This document shows, in pieces, positions 1-8,243 of a DNA stretch of 64,000 bases. The stretch covers positions 10,150,001-10,214,000 of the forward strand of contig NZ_CP069396.1 of the NCBI RefSeq assembly GCF_016887565.1, written 5' to 3'. Below the pieces are notes generated by a model. The model was given only the letters and a program-made list of their open reading frames with translations. It made no database searches and was not told the origin of the DNA. This stretch comes from Archangium violaceum (lineage in GTDB: Bacteria; Myxococcota; Myxococcia; Myxococcales; Myxococcaceae). Both the position numbers and the translations under genes were made by a program. Position 1 is the first letter of the stretch. Each line of letters starts with the position of its first letter.

Positions 1-1361
1 ACCTCGCAGATGAGGAAGGTGCTGTGGCCGCGGCGGTTGAGGAAGAGGATGACCTGCTGGCCGCGGCCGATGGTCTCCGCCATGGCGTCGAGCAGCGGCG
101 GGGAGAGGATGGGAGCCTCCTCCTGGGCGAGCGGCTCGCGGGGGCGCTCCTGGCGCAGGTCCACCAGTTGGATGGTGGGCATGGGCCGGTCGTCGACGCG
201 GTTCTTGAGCTCCAGCTTGCGGTAGCGGCCGCGGCGGGTGTTCTCCAGCGTCTCGAGCGAGGGCGTGGCCGAGCCGAGCACCACCACGGCCCCGGCCTGC
301 TTGGCGCGCACCACGGCCAGGTCGCGCGCCTGGTAGCGCAACTTGTCCTCCTGCTTGAAGGAGGGGTCGTGCTCCTCGTCCACCACGACGAGGCCGAGAT
401 TCTCCACGGGGGCGAACACGGCCGAGCGTACGCCCACGGCGATGCGCACCGAGCCCTTGCGCAGGGCCTGCCAGTGGAAGAGGCGCTCGCGGTCCTTGAG
501 GGCCGAGTGCAGCACGGCCACGTCGGCGCCGAAGCGGCTGCGGAAGCGGCCCACGAGCTGGGGCGTGAGGGCGATCTCGGGTACCAACACGAGGCTGCCC
601 TTGCCGTGCTCGAGCGCGCGCTCCACGGCGCGCAGGTACACCTCGGTCTTGCCGCTGCCGGTGACACCGTGGAGGAGGAAGGGCTGGAAGCCGCCAAGGT
701 CAACGGCGGTGTGGAGCTCCGTCACCGCGGCGGCCTGCTCGGGAGTGAGCTGGTCGGGACGGCCCTGGGCGAGCCCCTCCTTCACCCCCGGGGCGATGAC
801 CTCCTCCTCGATGCGGACGAAGCCACGATCGACCAGCTTGCGCAGCGTCTCGCGGGCGCCGGGGATGGCATGGGCCACCTCCTCGATGGGGGCGCGGCCG
901 CCCACCGCGAGGAGATAGGCGAGCGCGGCGGACTGCGCGGGGGCGCGGCGGAGGACGGCGGGCGCCTCGGGGACGAGCGCCACGGCGAACTCCTGCACGT
1001 CGGGCTTCGCCTGCTTCTCCTCCTCGGCCTTGGTGAGCCCGGGGGGAAGCGCGCTCTTGATGACCTCACCGAGCGGGTAGCGGTAGTGCTCGGCGGCGAA
1101 ACGCAGGAGCGCGATGAGGTCCGGAGGGAGGGACGGCGAGTCCTCCAGCACCTTCATGATGGGCTTGAGCTTGACGCTCTCGCTCTCGGGAGGAGGCGTG
1201 GCGGGCCCGAGGAAGAAGCCGAGCGACATGCTGCGGCCGAAGGGCACGAGGATGCGCTGGCCCGGCGACAGACGGCCGGAGAGACCGTCGGGGACGACGT
1301 AGGTGAACTCGCCCCGGACAGGACGGCCGACGGCAACGGAGGCGAGGTTCGAGGGGCTCAA
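1..1361 (-). CDS. priA: Primosomal protein N' / replication restart helicase PriA (3' part outside window)
   Basis: This is a superfamily 2 DNA helicase that reloads the replisome at stalled forks. The reverse-strand translation gives the PriA DNA-binding N-terminal domain (GEFTYVVP, VPFGRS), then Walker A GVTGSGKTEVY, a DEEH box (VVVDEEHDPSFKQ), GSATPSLE, and the start of helicase lobe 2 ending at LFLNRRGHSTFLICE. The zinc-cysteine cluster and C-terminus lie beyond base 1. The identity is secure. The start is not: the frame has no ATG or GTG near the conserved N-terminus, so TTG at 1361 (protein starting LSPSNLASVAVG) is my choice, and it has no clear ribosome binding site. Confidence 0.93.
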   Translation of the reverse strand, partial: MSPSNLASVAVGRPVRGEFTYVVPDGLSGRLSPGQRILVPFGRSMSLGFFLGPATPPPESESVKLKPIMKVLEDSPSLPPDLIALLRFAAEHYRYPLGEVIKSALPPGLTKAEEEKQAKPDVQEFAVALVPEAPAVLRRAPAQSAALAYLLAVGGRAPIEEVAHAIPGARETLRKLVDRGFVRIEEEVIAPGVKEGLAQGRPDQLTPEQAAAVTELHTAVDLGGFQPFLLHGVTGSGKTEVYLRAVERALEHGKGSLVLVPEIALTPQLVGRFRSRFGADVAVLHSALKDRERLFHWQALRKGSVRIAVGVRSAVFAPVENLGLVVVDEEHDPSFKQEDKLRYQARDLAVVRAKQAGAVVVLGSATPSLETLENTRRGRYRKLELKNRVDDRPMPTIQLVDLRQERPREPLAQEEAPILSPPLLDAMAETIGRGQQVILFLNRRGHSTFLICE

Positions 1362-1482
1362 GGCGACAGGGGAGCACTGTAGCGGCGGCCTCTGACACCG
1401 GTAGTTTTCTGGCCACGGTGCACCCCGTGGACGCGCGCGATGTCCGGGAATGCACTGGGGGTGCTGGAGGCAGAAGGACGTC

Positions 1483-2175
1483 TTACGCGGAGCCCTGTTT
1501 CGTGGTGGTCAACGGGTGGGGTCCCCGAGGGTTCCACACGTACTCCTCGCTGAGCGTCAGCCGCATGTTGGTGAACCCGTGCCGCGCCACGAAGCGCTCG
1601 AAGCGCTCGGACACGGTCAGGACCCCCTGGAGCCCCCTGGGGTGGAAGATGTCCTCCCCCTGCCAGGTGCCCGACTCCAGGGTGAAGCCGTGAATGGCAT
1701 CAATGCCCTCACAGCGGCACTCCTCACAGGTGGGAGTCTTCCCGTAACGAATGCGGCTGCGCGAAAGGTCCACCGCCGCGCGACCGAGGCAGGGCCTGAC
1801 GGTGAAGTACTGAGGGACATTTGATGGCTTGGGGCTTCGCCGCTTCCTGCGCACCCGCATAACCTCCACTGGATGGAAGCCCTCGAGTCCCGTGAGGCCC
1901 TCGTCGCGCAAGGCCTGGGCCAACCGCTTGGACACAAGCAGGTCATCCCCGGAAAGATGAAGGAAATCCCCAAGTTCCTCACCGTGCAGCACCAGATCGA
2001 CGCGATAGGGCGGCAGCCACGTCAGCATCCCGATAGGATCGCCGCACCGCGAGCAACGGGGGGCCTCTCCGAGGTTGATGGGCTCGACCGTATTGGCATC
2101 GGTATCGAAACGGGAGCCGTGGGCGTCTTCTTCCAGGTAGAAGAAGCGCGGTGGGACAGAGGGCTCAGAACCCAT
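1483..2175 (-). CDS. Double-CxxCG motif protein, SitI6-like immunity family
   Basis: 230 residues. Two cysteine knuckles are visible: C41-S-R-C44-G and C150-E-E-C153-R-C155, with FFYLEED near the N-terminus. This is the layout of the myxobacterial double-CxxCG family, some members of which (SitI6) protect against TraA-delivered SitA6 lipoprotein toxins. No SitA6-like toxin gene is adjacent, so this copy looks like an orphan. It is the last gene of a same-strand run (DUF2381 gene, kinase remnant, this gene) and starts 25 bp after the remnant's stop, with GAGG upstream of the ATG. The family assignment is from memory of the pattern. The immunity role is inferred. Confidence 0.7.
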   Translation of the reverse strand: MGSEPSVPPRFFYLEEDAHGSRFDTDANTVEPINLGEAPRCSRCGDPIGMLTWLPPYRVDLVLHGEELGDFLHLSGDDLLVSKRLAQALRDEGLTGLEGFHPVEVMRVRRKRRSPKPSNVPQYFTVRPCLGRAAVDLSRSRIRYGKTPTCEECRCEGIDAIHGFTLESGTWQGEDIFHPRGLQGVLTVSERFERFVARHGFTNMRLTLSEEYVWNPRGPHPLTTTKQGSA

Positions 2176-2200
2176 GAGGGAACCTCGCGCGAATCGCGCG

Positions 2201-2956
2201 TTACTCGGGCCGCTCGAAGCGGCGCGTCACCGTCATGGGGGCCTGCCTGCTGATGCTGAAGGTGCCCGGCTGCGTCCCCGGCTCCTTCCAGTATCCCCCC
2301 TGCTCGTCGAAGCCGAGCACCATGCACACCGGCATCTTCGCCCCGTTGGGCAACTCCGCCCGGGTCCAGTAGGTGTGGACCTTGTCTCCGCCCGTCCACA
2401 TGAACCCGTACAACTTCGTGCCCAGTGGCAGCAGGTCGACCGCATCCAACTCTCGGATGCTGCTCACGATGGGCCCCGCGCGGAAATCGTCGAACTGGCT
2501 CAGCGCACCCGGCCGGTTGATGTCGAGCGTGACATAGCCCTGAGTGCCCGGTCCGAAGCCCCTGATGCTCATGGCGGCGAGCGCCTCCTGGGGACAATCC
2601 TGGGGCCAGGAGGGACTCACCGGCACGCTGGCGCACCCGGCCGACACCAGACACACAGCCGCCGCGAGCGACTTCATGAAGTCCATGTCCAGCGTGGGGG
2701 GCTCTACCTCGGGAGCCGGCGAGGAACTGGCAAGAGTCTTCGATTCACACATGAGGGAGTCTTCCTGTGTCAGGTGATTGGACTCGGAGGGTAGAGCAAC
2801 CCGGCCCCCCTCCGCAGGCTGCCCTCCGCGAGAGCAGGTGACGAGCCCCGTACCAAACACGACCAACGGGACCGCGACCAGGACGAACGCCCCCCGATAA
2901 CCCACCAGCCACCGGCGCACGAGCGCTCCGCTCTTCCATTCCGCGTGGGCATCCAT
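2201..2956 (-). pseudogene. C-terminal remnant of a DUF2381-associated Ser/Thr kinase (kinase domain missing)
   Basis: 251 residues. It begins MDAHAEWKSG and runs straight into a transmembrane segment (about residues 15-37, ending in TC), an acidic linker with HLTQEDS, then a second hydrophobic stretch with a GCASVP lipobox-like motif and a globular C-terminus with CPQEALAAM. From memory, myxobacterial Ser/Thr kinases encoded just after DUF2381 genes carry this same tail (NHSTQEDSPM, a GC-x-VPV segment, CP-EAL-AM) behind a kinase domain of some 300 residues or more. Here no HRD, DFG or glycine loop exists. The ATG begins one base after the DUF2381 stop, so the reading frame and coupling are kept. 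It may be expressed as a short membrane protein. I call it an internal deletion derivative. Confidence 0.6.
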
Positions 2957-2957
2957 A

Positions 2958-3809
2958 TCAGCGCGACTCCTCCACCCGCACACTTCGGATTCCACCCGCC
3001 TCCCGCACCTCCAGGCGCACGGGCACCCCCGCCGCCTCCACCGACTCCAACACCACCAGGCCGGTGCTCCCTGGCTCGATGGGAGCCGCCATGCTCACCG
3101 TCCATCCACTGCCTTCCTCGCTCACCTCACCCGCCACCGGCAAACGCACGACCTCCGAGGCAAACCAGGGCCTCGCTCCCACATTGAGCACGATGAAAGT
3201 GATGGCCCGCCCATGAGCCGCCCGGTAGTCCCACGCGGTATTCGCGAGTACCCCGCGCCCAACGGTTCTGCCCCGGAACATGCCGGCGGTGATACCGGAC
3301 TTGCCCATCACGCCCGAGAACACCAAGCGGGAGAACGGGCCGTCTTCGCGCCGGGACGATGCAACTTCCTGCTCCAGTTCCGGCCGGACGGAGCGCGGGC
3401 GCAGTTCCACGTCCACCCGTGCGTCCACTTCACCGGGACGCGAGACGAGTTGGAAGACGACCCGGGTGCGCATCGGGCCCTGAGCGAGGACTACCTCCAG
3501 CGGTAGTTTCTCGTCGGAGGCCAATTCCCGCCGCGGTTCGAGCAAGAGGGAGTGTCCGGCCACGTCCACCCAGACGAGGCGCCCTGGCCCCTCGTGATTC
3601 ACCTCGACATGCACCACCTCCGCGTCGAAGCGCATGACGGTAGGGAGGCCTGGGGCAACCCTCAGCTCCGGCTCACTCCCAACGGGTACCCGGGCGAGCA
3701 CGAGATGCTGCTCGCGGCGCACACGGACCTCGGGCGGCTGCTGGGCCCTGACGACGGTGGCGCAGAGGAACAGGGCCATCACGGCGGCCCGTTCGAGACG
3801 GAGTGGCAT
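2958..3809 (-). CDS. DUF2381 family secreted protein
   Basis: 283 residues with a signal peptide (basic start MPLRLER, hydrophobic core, cleavage after VVRAQ). The body is beta-rich and has the DUF2381 look: an early REQHLVLA segment, a 'fixed' central VELRPRSVRPELEQEVAS, and a late DYRAAHGRAITFIVLN. The ATG at 3809 has GAAGG eight bases upstream. ATG at 3815 and GTG at 3824 are less well placed. DUF2381 is a myxobacterial paralogous family usually encoded immediately before a Ser/Thr kinase, as the remnant after it supports. Its biochemical function is unknown. A periplasmic or surface partner of the kinase's external region is a reasonable inference. Confidence 0.8.
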   Translation of the reverse strand: MPLRLERAAVMALFLCATVVRAQQPPEVRVRREQHLVLARVPVGSEPELRVAPGLPTVMRFDAEVVHVEVNHEGPGRLVWVDVAGHSLLLEPRRELASDEKLPLEVVLAQGPMRTRVVFQLVSRPGEVDARVDVELRPRSVRPELEQEVASSRREDGPFSRLVFSGVMGKSGITAGMFRGRTVGRGVLANTAWDYRAAHGRAITFIVLNVGARPWFASEVVRLPVAGEVSEEGSGWTVSMAAPIEPGSTGLVVLESVEAAGVPVRLEVREAGGIRSVRVEESR

Positions 3810-3890
3810 GCACATGACCTTCACGGTTCATGCGTATAACATGACCTGAGCCGTCCAGTACCAGCGCCGTCGAACACCTCTGTCGGGCGG

Positions 3891-3904
3891 ACCGCGCGCG
3901 CGGT
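3891..3904. terminator. GC palindrome just after the endonuclease gene
   Basis: ACCGCGCGCGCGGT is a perfect 14-base palindrome ending one base before the stop codon of the endonuclease gene that reads leftward. It can fold as a short GC hairpin. There is no U-tract, so a termination role is only a possibility. Confidence 0.35.
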
Positions 3905-3905
3905 G

Positions 3906-5036
3906 CTACGGAAGCGCGTAGGAGTACGTGATGGAAGCGATGTCGAGGGTGCCGCTATCCACATCCCAAGGATCGCTCACCCGCTCCGCCCCACCTTCGA
4001 CGATCATCTCTCCATTCACTTCACGAACCCGCATGGAGTGAAAGATATACAAGGCCATCTTGTTCTTGTTGTGCCTTGCGAATTCAACCTCCTTGCTGGT
4101 CAGGAAGACTCGGGAGCCGGCTGTTTGAGTGCCCTTCACCTCGACGAAGACCTCGCGCTCTCCGTCCCGCGCGTGAAGGTCAAAGGACCTCTGGCGCGAA
4201 ACATCATCAATCCGGGTGAAGCCTTTCTTCTGGAAGTGCTCTCGGGCCCGCTTCATGGCCTCAAGCTCAACGGCTTTGCGGATCCGAGGATCGGAAGAGA
4301 ACCCCTGTCCCATGGCGCTGCTGACATCAGCCGCCCATGGCACCTCCATGGGCTCGGCCACCAGCCTCACGGATGGAGGATGACTGGCTCCCTGAACCCA
4401 TGAACTCCACGCCTCGGGGGCTCCGCGCAGAGCTTCCTCTGGCGTCCCCGCCCATCTGCGTGAGTGGAGCCAGGACACAGGGATCGGAGCCGAACCGAGG
4501 ATGCGCAGCCGACAACGGTAGTTATCGACGAACCTTCCCTTCTCCTTGAAGCGGTCTGGCCACAGCGCCGTCATCTCGCAAAGACCCGTGAAGGTGACCC
4601 AGCCACTCTGATGCTTCACGAAATGCAGGATGGGTGGCAGCTCACTTCGCTTGCCAGCGTTGACGGCTGCCCAGATCTTCTCGAGGGTCCGGTTGCCAGG
4701 GAAGTCCGTGAAGCGCTTCCGTTGATGCAGCTTCGCGTCACCCCAATAAAGAACTGTCCCCTGCTCCAGATCGATGACGTCATCCCAGGGGTTGTAGCTA
4801 CCACCCGTGGTTGACTTCTTCGTCACCAGGACCAGGACGGAGGGGAGCTTCGTGAACGGTGGCTTCGCGAGATACCGGAGCGCTCGAATACCCGGGGCGT
4901 TCGCCATCCCGCTGCGCGGAAGATTGATCCAGCGCATGAACTGGTCGTCAGGGTCCTTCGGCGAACCCTTGTCCCGATAGTGCTGCTTCGGGATGAAGGA
5001 CTCCCGTCCCGGTTTGAAGAGCGCGTCCCTGGCCAT
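3906..5036 (-). CDS. Probable modification-dependent restriction endonuclease (AspBHI-like N-terminus, DUF3883 C-terminus)
   Basis: 376 residues. The N-terminal half carries YNPWDDVID (about 81-89), TVLYWGDAK (about 94-102), a F-G-R motif region, PPILHFVK, and WVTFTGLC, the pattern I associate with the AspBHI-type N-terminal domain of MspJI-like enzymes that read modified cytosine. The last 124 residues match DUF3883/NOV_C: RSFDL (about 283-287), then VFVEVKGT (about 297-304), giving a D...ExK nuclease core, and FLTSKEVEFAR. A longer form starting at GTG 5093 is open, but ATG 5036 fits the family start (LFKPGRESFIPKQ). No methyltransferase or second subunit is adjacent, as expected of type IV restriction. 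Base composition is lower in G+C than its neighbours, suggesting transfer. Specificity is unknown. Confidence 0.65.
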   Translation of the reverse strand: MARDALFKPGRESFIPKQHYRDKGSPKDPDDQFMRWINLPRSGMANAPGIRALRYLAKPPFTKLPSVLVLVTKKSTTGGSYNPWDDVIDLEQGTVLYWGDAKLHQRKRFTDFPGNRTLEKIWAAVNAGKRSELPPILHFVKHQSGWVTFTGLCEMTALWPDRFKEKGRFVDNYRCRLRILGSAPIPVSWLHSRRWAGTPEEALRGAPEAWSSWVQGASHPPSVRLVAEPMEVPWAADVSSAMGQGFSSDPRIRKAVELEAMKRAREHFQKKGFTRIDDVSRQRSFDLHARDGEREVFVEVKGTQTAGSRVFLTSKEVEFARHNKNKMALYIFHSMRVREVNGEMIVEGGAERVSDPWDVDSGTLDIASITYSYALP

Positions 5037-5190
5037 GTTCCTGGAGGAAATCGGGCATGACCTTAGCCCGACCCACCAGTGCCGCAAACCCACTCAGGAC
5101 CCAGAGGGTCCTCACAGGTTTCCCCTGGGGCAGAAAACGGCGGCGCGGCGAGCCAAGCCCCCGAGAAGGAGCCCGACCCGCCGCGCCGAG

Positions 5191-5210
5191 GCGGCCCGCG
5201 CACGGGCCGC
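5191..5210. terminator. GC hairpin downstream of small exported protein gene
   Basis: GCGGCCCG and CGGGCCGC flank CGCA, an eight-base-pair perfect stem with a four-base loop. It lies 12 bases beyond the stop of the leftward gene ending at 5223. No U-tract follows on that strand. Confidence 0.4.
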
Positions 5211-5222
5211 TCTGTCACTCCG

Positions 5223-5558
5223 TCATGCCCTCAGCGGCTTCACGTTCCGCGGGCACTCCCAGTAGGTGTACTCGCAGGTGGCCGCCGTGGGGTCGCACGG
5301 CACCTGCATCACGGTGATGAGCTCGCACGGGTGCTTCGGCTCGTCCGACATGTGGCTCGCCGGAACCACCGGCACCTCGACCGGCGAGAGCCGCTCGAAC
5401 CCGTGCCCCTCGAACGGCCGTCCCGCCTGCCGCGAGACGCCGCCCCGCTGCTCCTCCTGCTTCCGCTCTTGTGTCGGAGCCTCCACCGGCGTGCACACCA
5501 CCGGCAGCACCGACGCCGTCCCCAACACCGCCCCCAACACGCACAGCTTCGTTCGCAT
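5223..5558 (-). CDS. Small exported Cys-containing protein
   Basis: 111 residues. The start MRTKLCVLGAVLGTASVLP is a signal peptide followed by VVC, possibly a weak lipobox. ATG 5558 is preceded by AAGGGGG at a good spacing, which decides against the longer frame. The mature part has a charged linker (QERKQEEQRGG) and a C-terminal half with four cysteines in CELITVMQVPC and CEYTYWEC, probably two disulfides, which fits a periplasmic or surface location. I do not recognise the family. Confidence 0.65.
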   Translation of the reverse strand: MRTKLCVLGAVLGTASVLPVVCTPVEAPTQERKQEEQRGGVSRQAGRPFEGHGFERLSPVEVPVVPASHMSDEPKHPCELITVMQVPCDPTAATCEYTYWECPRNVKPLRA

Positions 5559-5841
5559 GGAACCCCCTTGCGGCTGACACACTCCTCCACGCCGATGGCG
5601 CGTCGGTTCCGGTTCAGCAGCAAGGACGCAAACTACCCCAGGGGTCTGACATGCCCCGGGGCATCCCCGACGGTGGACCCCACCCCTCCCCTCACGGAGA
5701 ACGGTTCCGGAGTCCAATCATTCCAGGCATTTACGAGCCCATCCCAGGCGGTGGGATCCCGGATATACGACCCCCGGAGTCATCTGTTCGTCCAGTGTCG
5801 GACGGTGCTCGATAGCACACGGACCTCGCGGTCCTCGGCCC

Positions 5842-6759
5842 TCATCCCCGGAGCATCGCCAGGGCCCGCTGGAAGTCCTCGGGCAGCGGAGCCTCGACGC
5901 TCACCGGCTCGCCCGTGAGGGGGCTCGGCAGCGAAAGCCGGAGCGCGTGCAGCGCATGGCGTTCCAGTGCCTTCGCCGCCGGGTGCGCTCGCGTCTCCTC
6001 CGGGCCGTACAGGGAGTCCGCGAGCACCGGGTGTCCCGCCTCCGCCATCTGCACGCGAATCTGGTGCGTGCGCCCCGTCTCCAGCTTCACCTCCACCAGC
6101 GTCGCCCCCTTCAGCCGCTCGCGCACCTCGTACGAGAGCGCCGCTCGCCGCGCCGAGCGCACCTTCGTCGTGAACCGTCTCGGGTCCTTCGGATCCCTCC
6201 CGTACGGCGCCTCGAGCCTGCCACTCTCGGGCGTCTCTCCCAGCACGAGCGCCCAATAGCGCTTGTCCACCCGCTTCTCCTGGAACGCCCGGTCGAGCGC
6301 CGCCACGGCCTCATCCGTGCGCGCGAGCGCCAGACACCCGCTCGTCTCGCGGTCCAACCGGTGCACCACTCCCGGCTGCGCCAGCCCCTCCACGTCGAAC
6401 GGCGGCAGCCTCGCCGCCAGCAGCTCCACCACCGAGGGCACGTTCCCCGACGGCTCCACCACCAGGCCCGCCGGCTTGTTCACGATGACCAGCGCCGCGT
6501 CATCGTGGAGCACGGGCAGCTCGGGCCCCTCCACCGAGCGTCTCGCCGGGGCTTTCGGCGGGGGCCGGCTGACTTCAATCTCCTCGCCACCCCAGAGCTT
6601 GCGCGAGGCCTGGCACTTCTTGCCGCGGATGCGCACGTGGCCCTGCTCGATGAGCACACGCGCCCGCTCCAACGAGAGTCCGGGCACGTGCGCCGAGAGG
6701 TACTTGTCGAGCCGCTCGCCGGCGGACTCGCGAGGGACGGAGATCTTCTGGAGCGACAT
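5842..6759 (-). CDS. RluA-family 23S rRNA pseudouridine synthase with S4 domain
   Basis: 305 residues. An N-terminal S4 RNA-binding domain (ERLDKYLSAHVPGLSLERAR, VRIRGKK; about 14-50) is followed by the RluA catalytic domain: VNKPAGLVVEPS, then the signature HRLDRETSGCLALA with the catalytic Asp, LETGRTHQIRVQM and PVLADSLYG. This enzyme class converts specific uridines in large-subunit rRNA to pseudouridine. The target site cannot be told from sequence. It is one of two RluA-type genes in this window (the other ends at 17998), and they are only distantly alike. It is a single gene with no clear partners. Confidence 0.93.
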   Translation of the reverse strand: MSLQKISVPRESAGERLDKYLSAHVPGLSLERARVLIEQGHVRIRGKKCQASRKLWGGEEIEVSRPPPKAPARRSVEGPELPVLHDDAALVIVNKPAGLVVEPSGNVPSVVELLAARLPPFDVEGLAQPGVVHRLDRETSGCLALARTDEAVAALDRAFQEKRVDKRYWALVLGETPESGRLEAPYGRDPKDPRRFTTKVRSARRAALSYEVRERLKGATLVEVKLETGRTHQIRVQMAEAGHPVLADSLYGPEETRAHPAAKALERHALHALRLSLPSPLTGEPVSVEAPLPEDFQRALAMLRG

Positions 6760-6806
6760 GGCGCCCCTCTTCTACGGCGGGGCTCTCCGAGAAACCACCC
6801 CGTGGG

Positions 6807-7505
6807 CTACCGCACCACGAGATCCGAGGGCTGCCGGGGCGCCACCTCGTAGGTGCTCTCGTACTGCGCCGACAAGCCCGTCACCTCGATGCGCTGCCCC
6901 ACGGACAGGGCGCGCAACGTCTCCGAATCGAAGCCGGCCGAGCCGTGGACGTACACCTGCACCTCTCCCGAGCCATCATCGACATACAGCTCGTAGCCGT
7001 AGGGCAGCTCTTCGTGGACGGCCCGGGTCACGTTGGCGGAGATGCGCACCAGCAGGCCCTCGGTGGACTCCTTGACGTCGCCGGTGCGTACCTCCTTGGG
7101 CGTCACCAGTTGCGTGCCCTCCAGCTTCTCGACGGAGGCCGACTCGCTCTCGAGGATGCGCAGATTGGCCTCGTCGTTGAGCTTGCCCGTCACGCGGACA
7201 CGGGTGCCCAGCCCGAAGTCGAGCTTCTCCGCCAGCTTCACGTAGATGCCCCCGGTGTTGTCCTGGAGGGCGAAGCCCTCGTTGCCCAGGGCCGACGAGA
7301 AGTTCCCAGGCACCACCGTGACGTAGCCCTCCACGGTCACCGTGGAGCCATTCTCCTGGGTGCGCGCCTGGGTGATGGGCGTGGACTTGGACGGCTCGGA
7401 GCCGGGGTCATCACAGGCGACGAACACCGCGAGCGACAGGCAGCCGAGGAGAACGCGCAGCCCGGTGGCCGCGCGCGAGGAAAACTCCATGCGGGAAGGG
7501 ATCAT
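6807..7505 (-). CDS. OB-fold lipoprotein
   Basis: About 232 residues from ATG 7505. ATG 7490 is an alternative and neither has a strong ribosome site. A lipoprotein signal (LLGCLSLAVFVAC, Cys at about 32) leads into two OB-fold-like repeats: NGSTVTVEGYVTVVPGNFSS...FALQDNTGGIYVKL...GTRVRVTGKL, and LLVRISANVTRAV...LYVDDGSGEVQVYV...VGQRIEVTGLS. This is the pattern of the 'nucleic-acid-binding OB-fold' domains often found in secreted nucleases and DNA-uptake-associated proteins. Here there is no nuclease domain. It is probably anchored in the outer membrane and may bind DNA or another polymer in the periplasm or at the surface. Confidence 0.75.
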   Translation of the reverse strand: MIPSRMEFSSRAATGLRVLLGCLSLAVFVACDDPGSEPSKSTPITQARTQENGSTVTVEGYVTVVPGNFSSALGNEGFALQDNTGGIYVKLAEKLDFGLGTRVRVTGKLNDEANLRILESESASVEKLEGTQLVTPKEVRTGDVKESTEGLLVRISANVTRAVHEELPYGYELYVDDGSGEVQVYVHGSAGFDSETLRALSVGQRIEVTGLSAQYESTYEVAPRQPSDLVVR

Positions 7506-7598
7506 GCGGCGCATTGTTGACGCCACGACTCCCCGCTCAAGCACCCGATGCGTCGAGCGTCGAAAACCCTTCAACCCGGAGCCGCGCCCCCCTGAAAC

Positions 7599-8219
7599 TC
7601 AGGCCGAGGGCCTGGTGGCCGGCGCCGCGGGCACCTGCCGGCGCTCCCAGCGATAGATGGCGGCGACCAGCGCCAGAACGCAGACGAGCCCTCCCAGGAA
7701 GAAGGGCCGGCCGCTCACGAGGGCCGCGATGGCGCAGAACCCCGCCACCTCGAGCTTCCGCGCCCGGCTCACCGCCATGACCGTGCCGCGGTCGTAGCGC
7801 AGGCTGACGATCGCCGCCTCGGGCACCCGCAGCATCCGGCGGAAGAGCGCGAGGTTCTGCAGGTGGATGGAGATGACCGCGAAGCGCGTCATCACGAGGC
7901 CTCCACACAGGGCCTCCACCAGGTCCCTCGTCACGGACCACCCCAGGGAGTCCTCCACCCAGAGGAAGTACGCCGCGGCCCCGGGAAACACGAGCGCCCC
8001 GAGCACCAGCGTCACGATGAAACGCCGCGACAGCCACTGCCCCTTGTCCACCACCTGCTGGAAGATGGGATTGAGCTCGATGCTTCCCCCGGACTGCACT
8101 CGCTCCACCAGGTTTCCCCGCCTCTTCAGCCTCGCCGTCGCGACGGTGAGCAGATAGTCGGCGGAGTGCAGGACGAGCCACAGCACACAGATACCACCCG
8201 GACTCCAGAGCCACTCCAT
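7599..8219 (-). CDS. Multi-pass inner-membrane protein of unknown function
   Basis: 206 residues. Hydrophobic segments are visible at about residues 5-25 (GGICVLWLVLHSADYLLTVA), 70-95 (IVTLVLGALVFPGAAAYFLWV), 107-125, and two near the C-terminus (AGFCAIAALVSG, FLGGLVCVLALVAAIY), giving about five helices. ATG 8219 has AAGGGAG upstream, which selects it over GTG 8234. The polar ERVQSGGSIELNPIFQ stretch and a second polar loop are probably cytoplasmic. I do not recognise the family. The methyltransferase gene upstream on the same strand ends 24 bp before this start and may be cotranscribed. Confidence 0.8.
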   Translation of the reverse strand: MEWLWSPGGICVLWLVLHSADYLLTVATARLKRRGNLVERVQSGGSIELNPIFQQVVDKGQWLSRRFIVTLVLGALVFPGAAAYFLWVEDSLGWSVTRDLVEALCGGLVMTRFAVISIHLQNLALFRRMLRVPEAAIVSLRYDRGTVMAVSRARKLEVAGFCAIAALVSGRPFFLGGLVCVLALVAAIYRWERRQVPAAPATRPSA

Positions 8220-8243
8220 GGGAACTCCCTTCACCTGCGTCCT

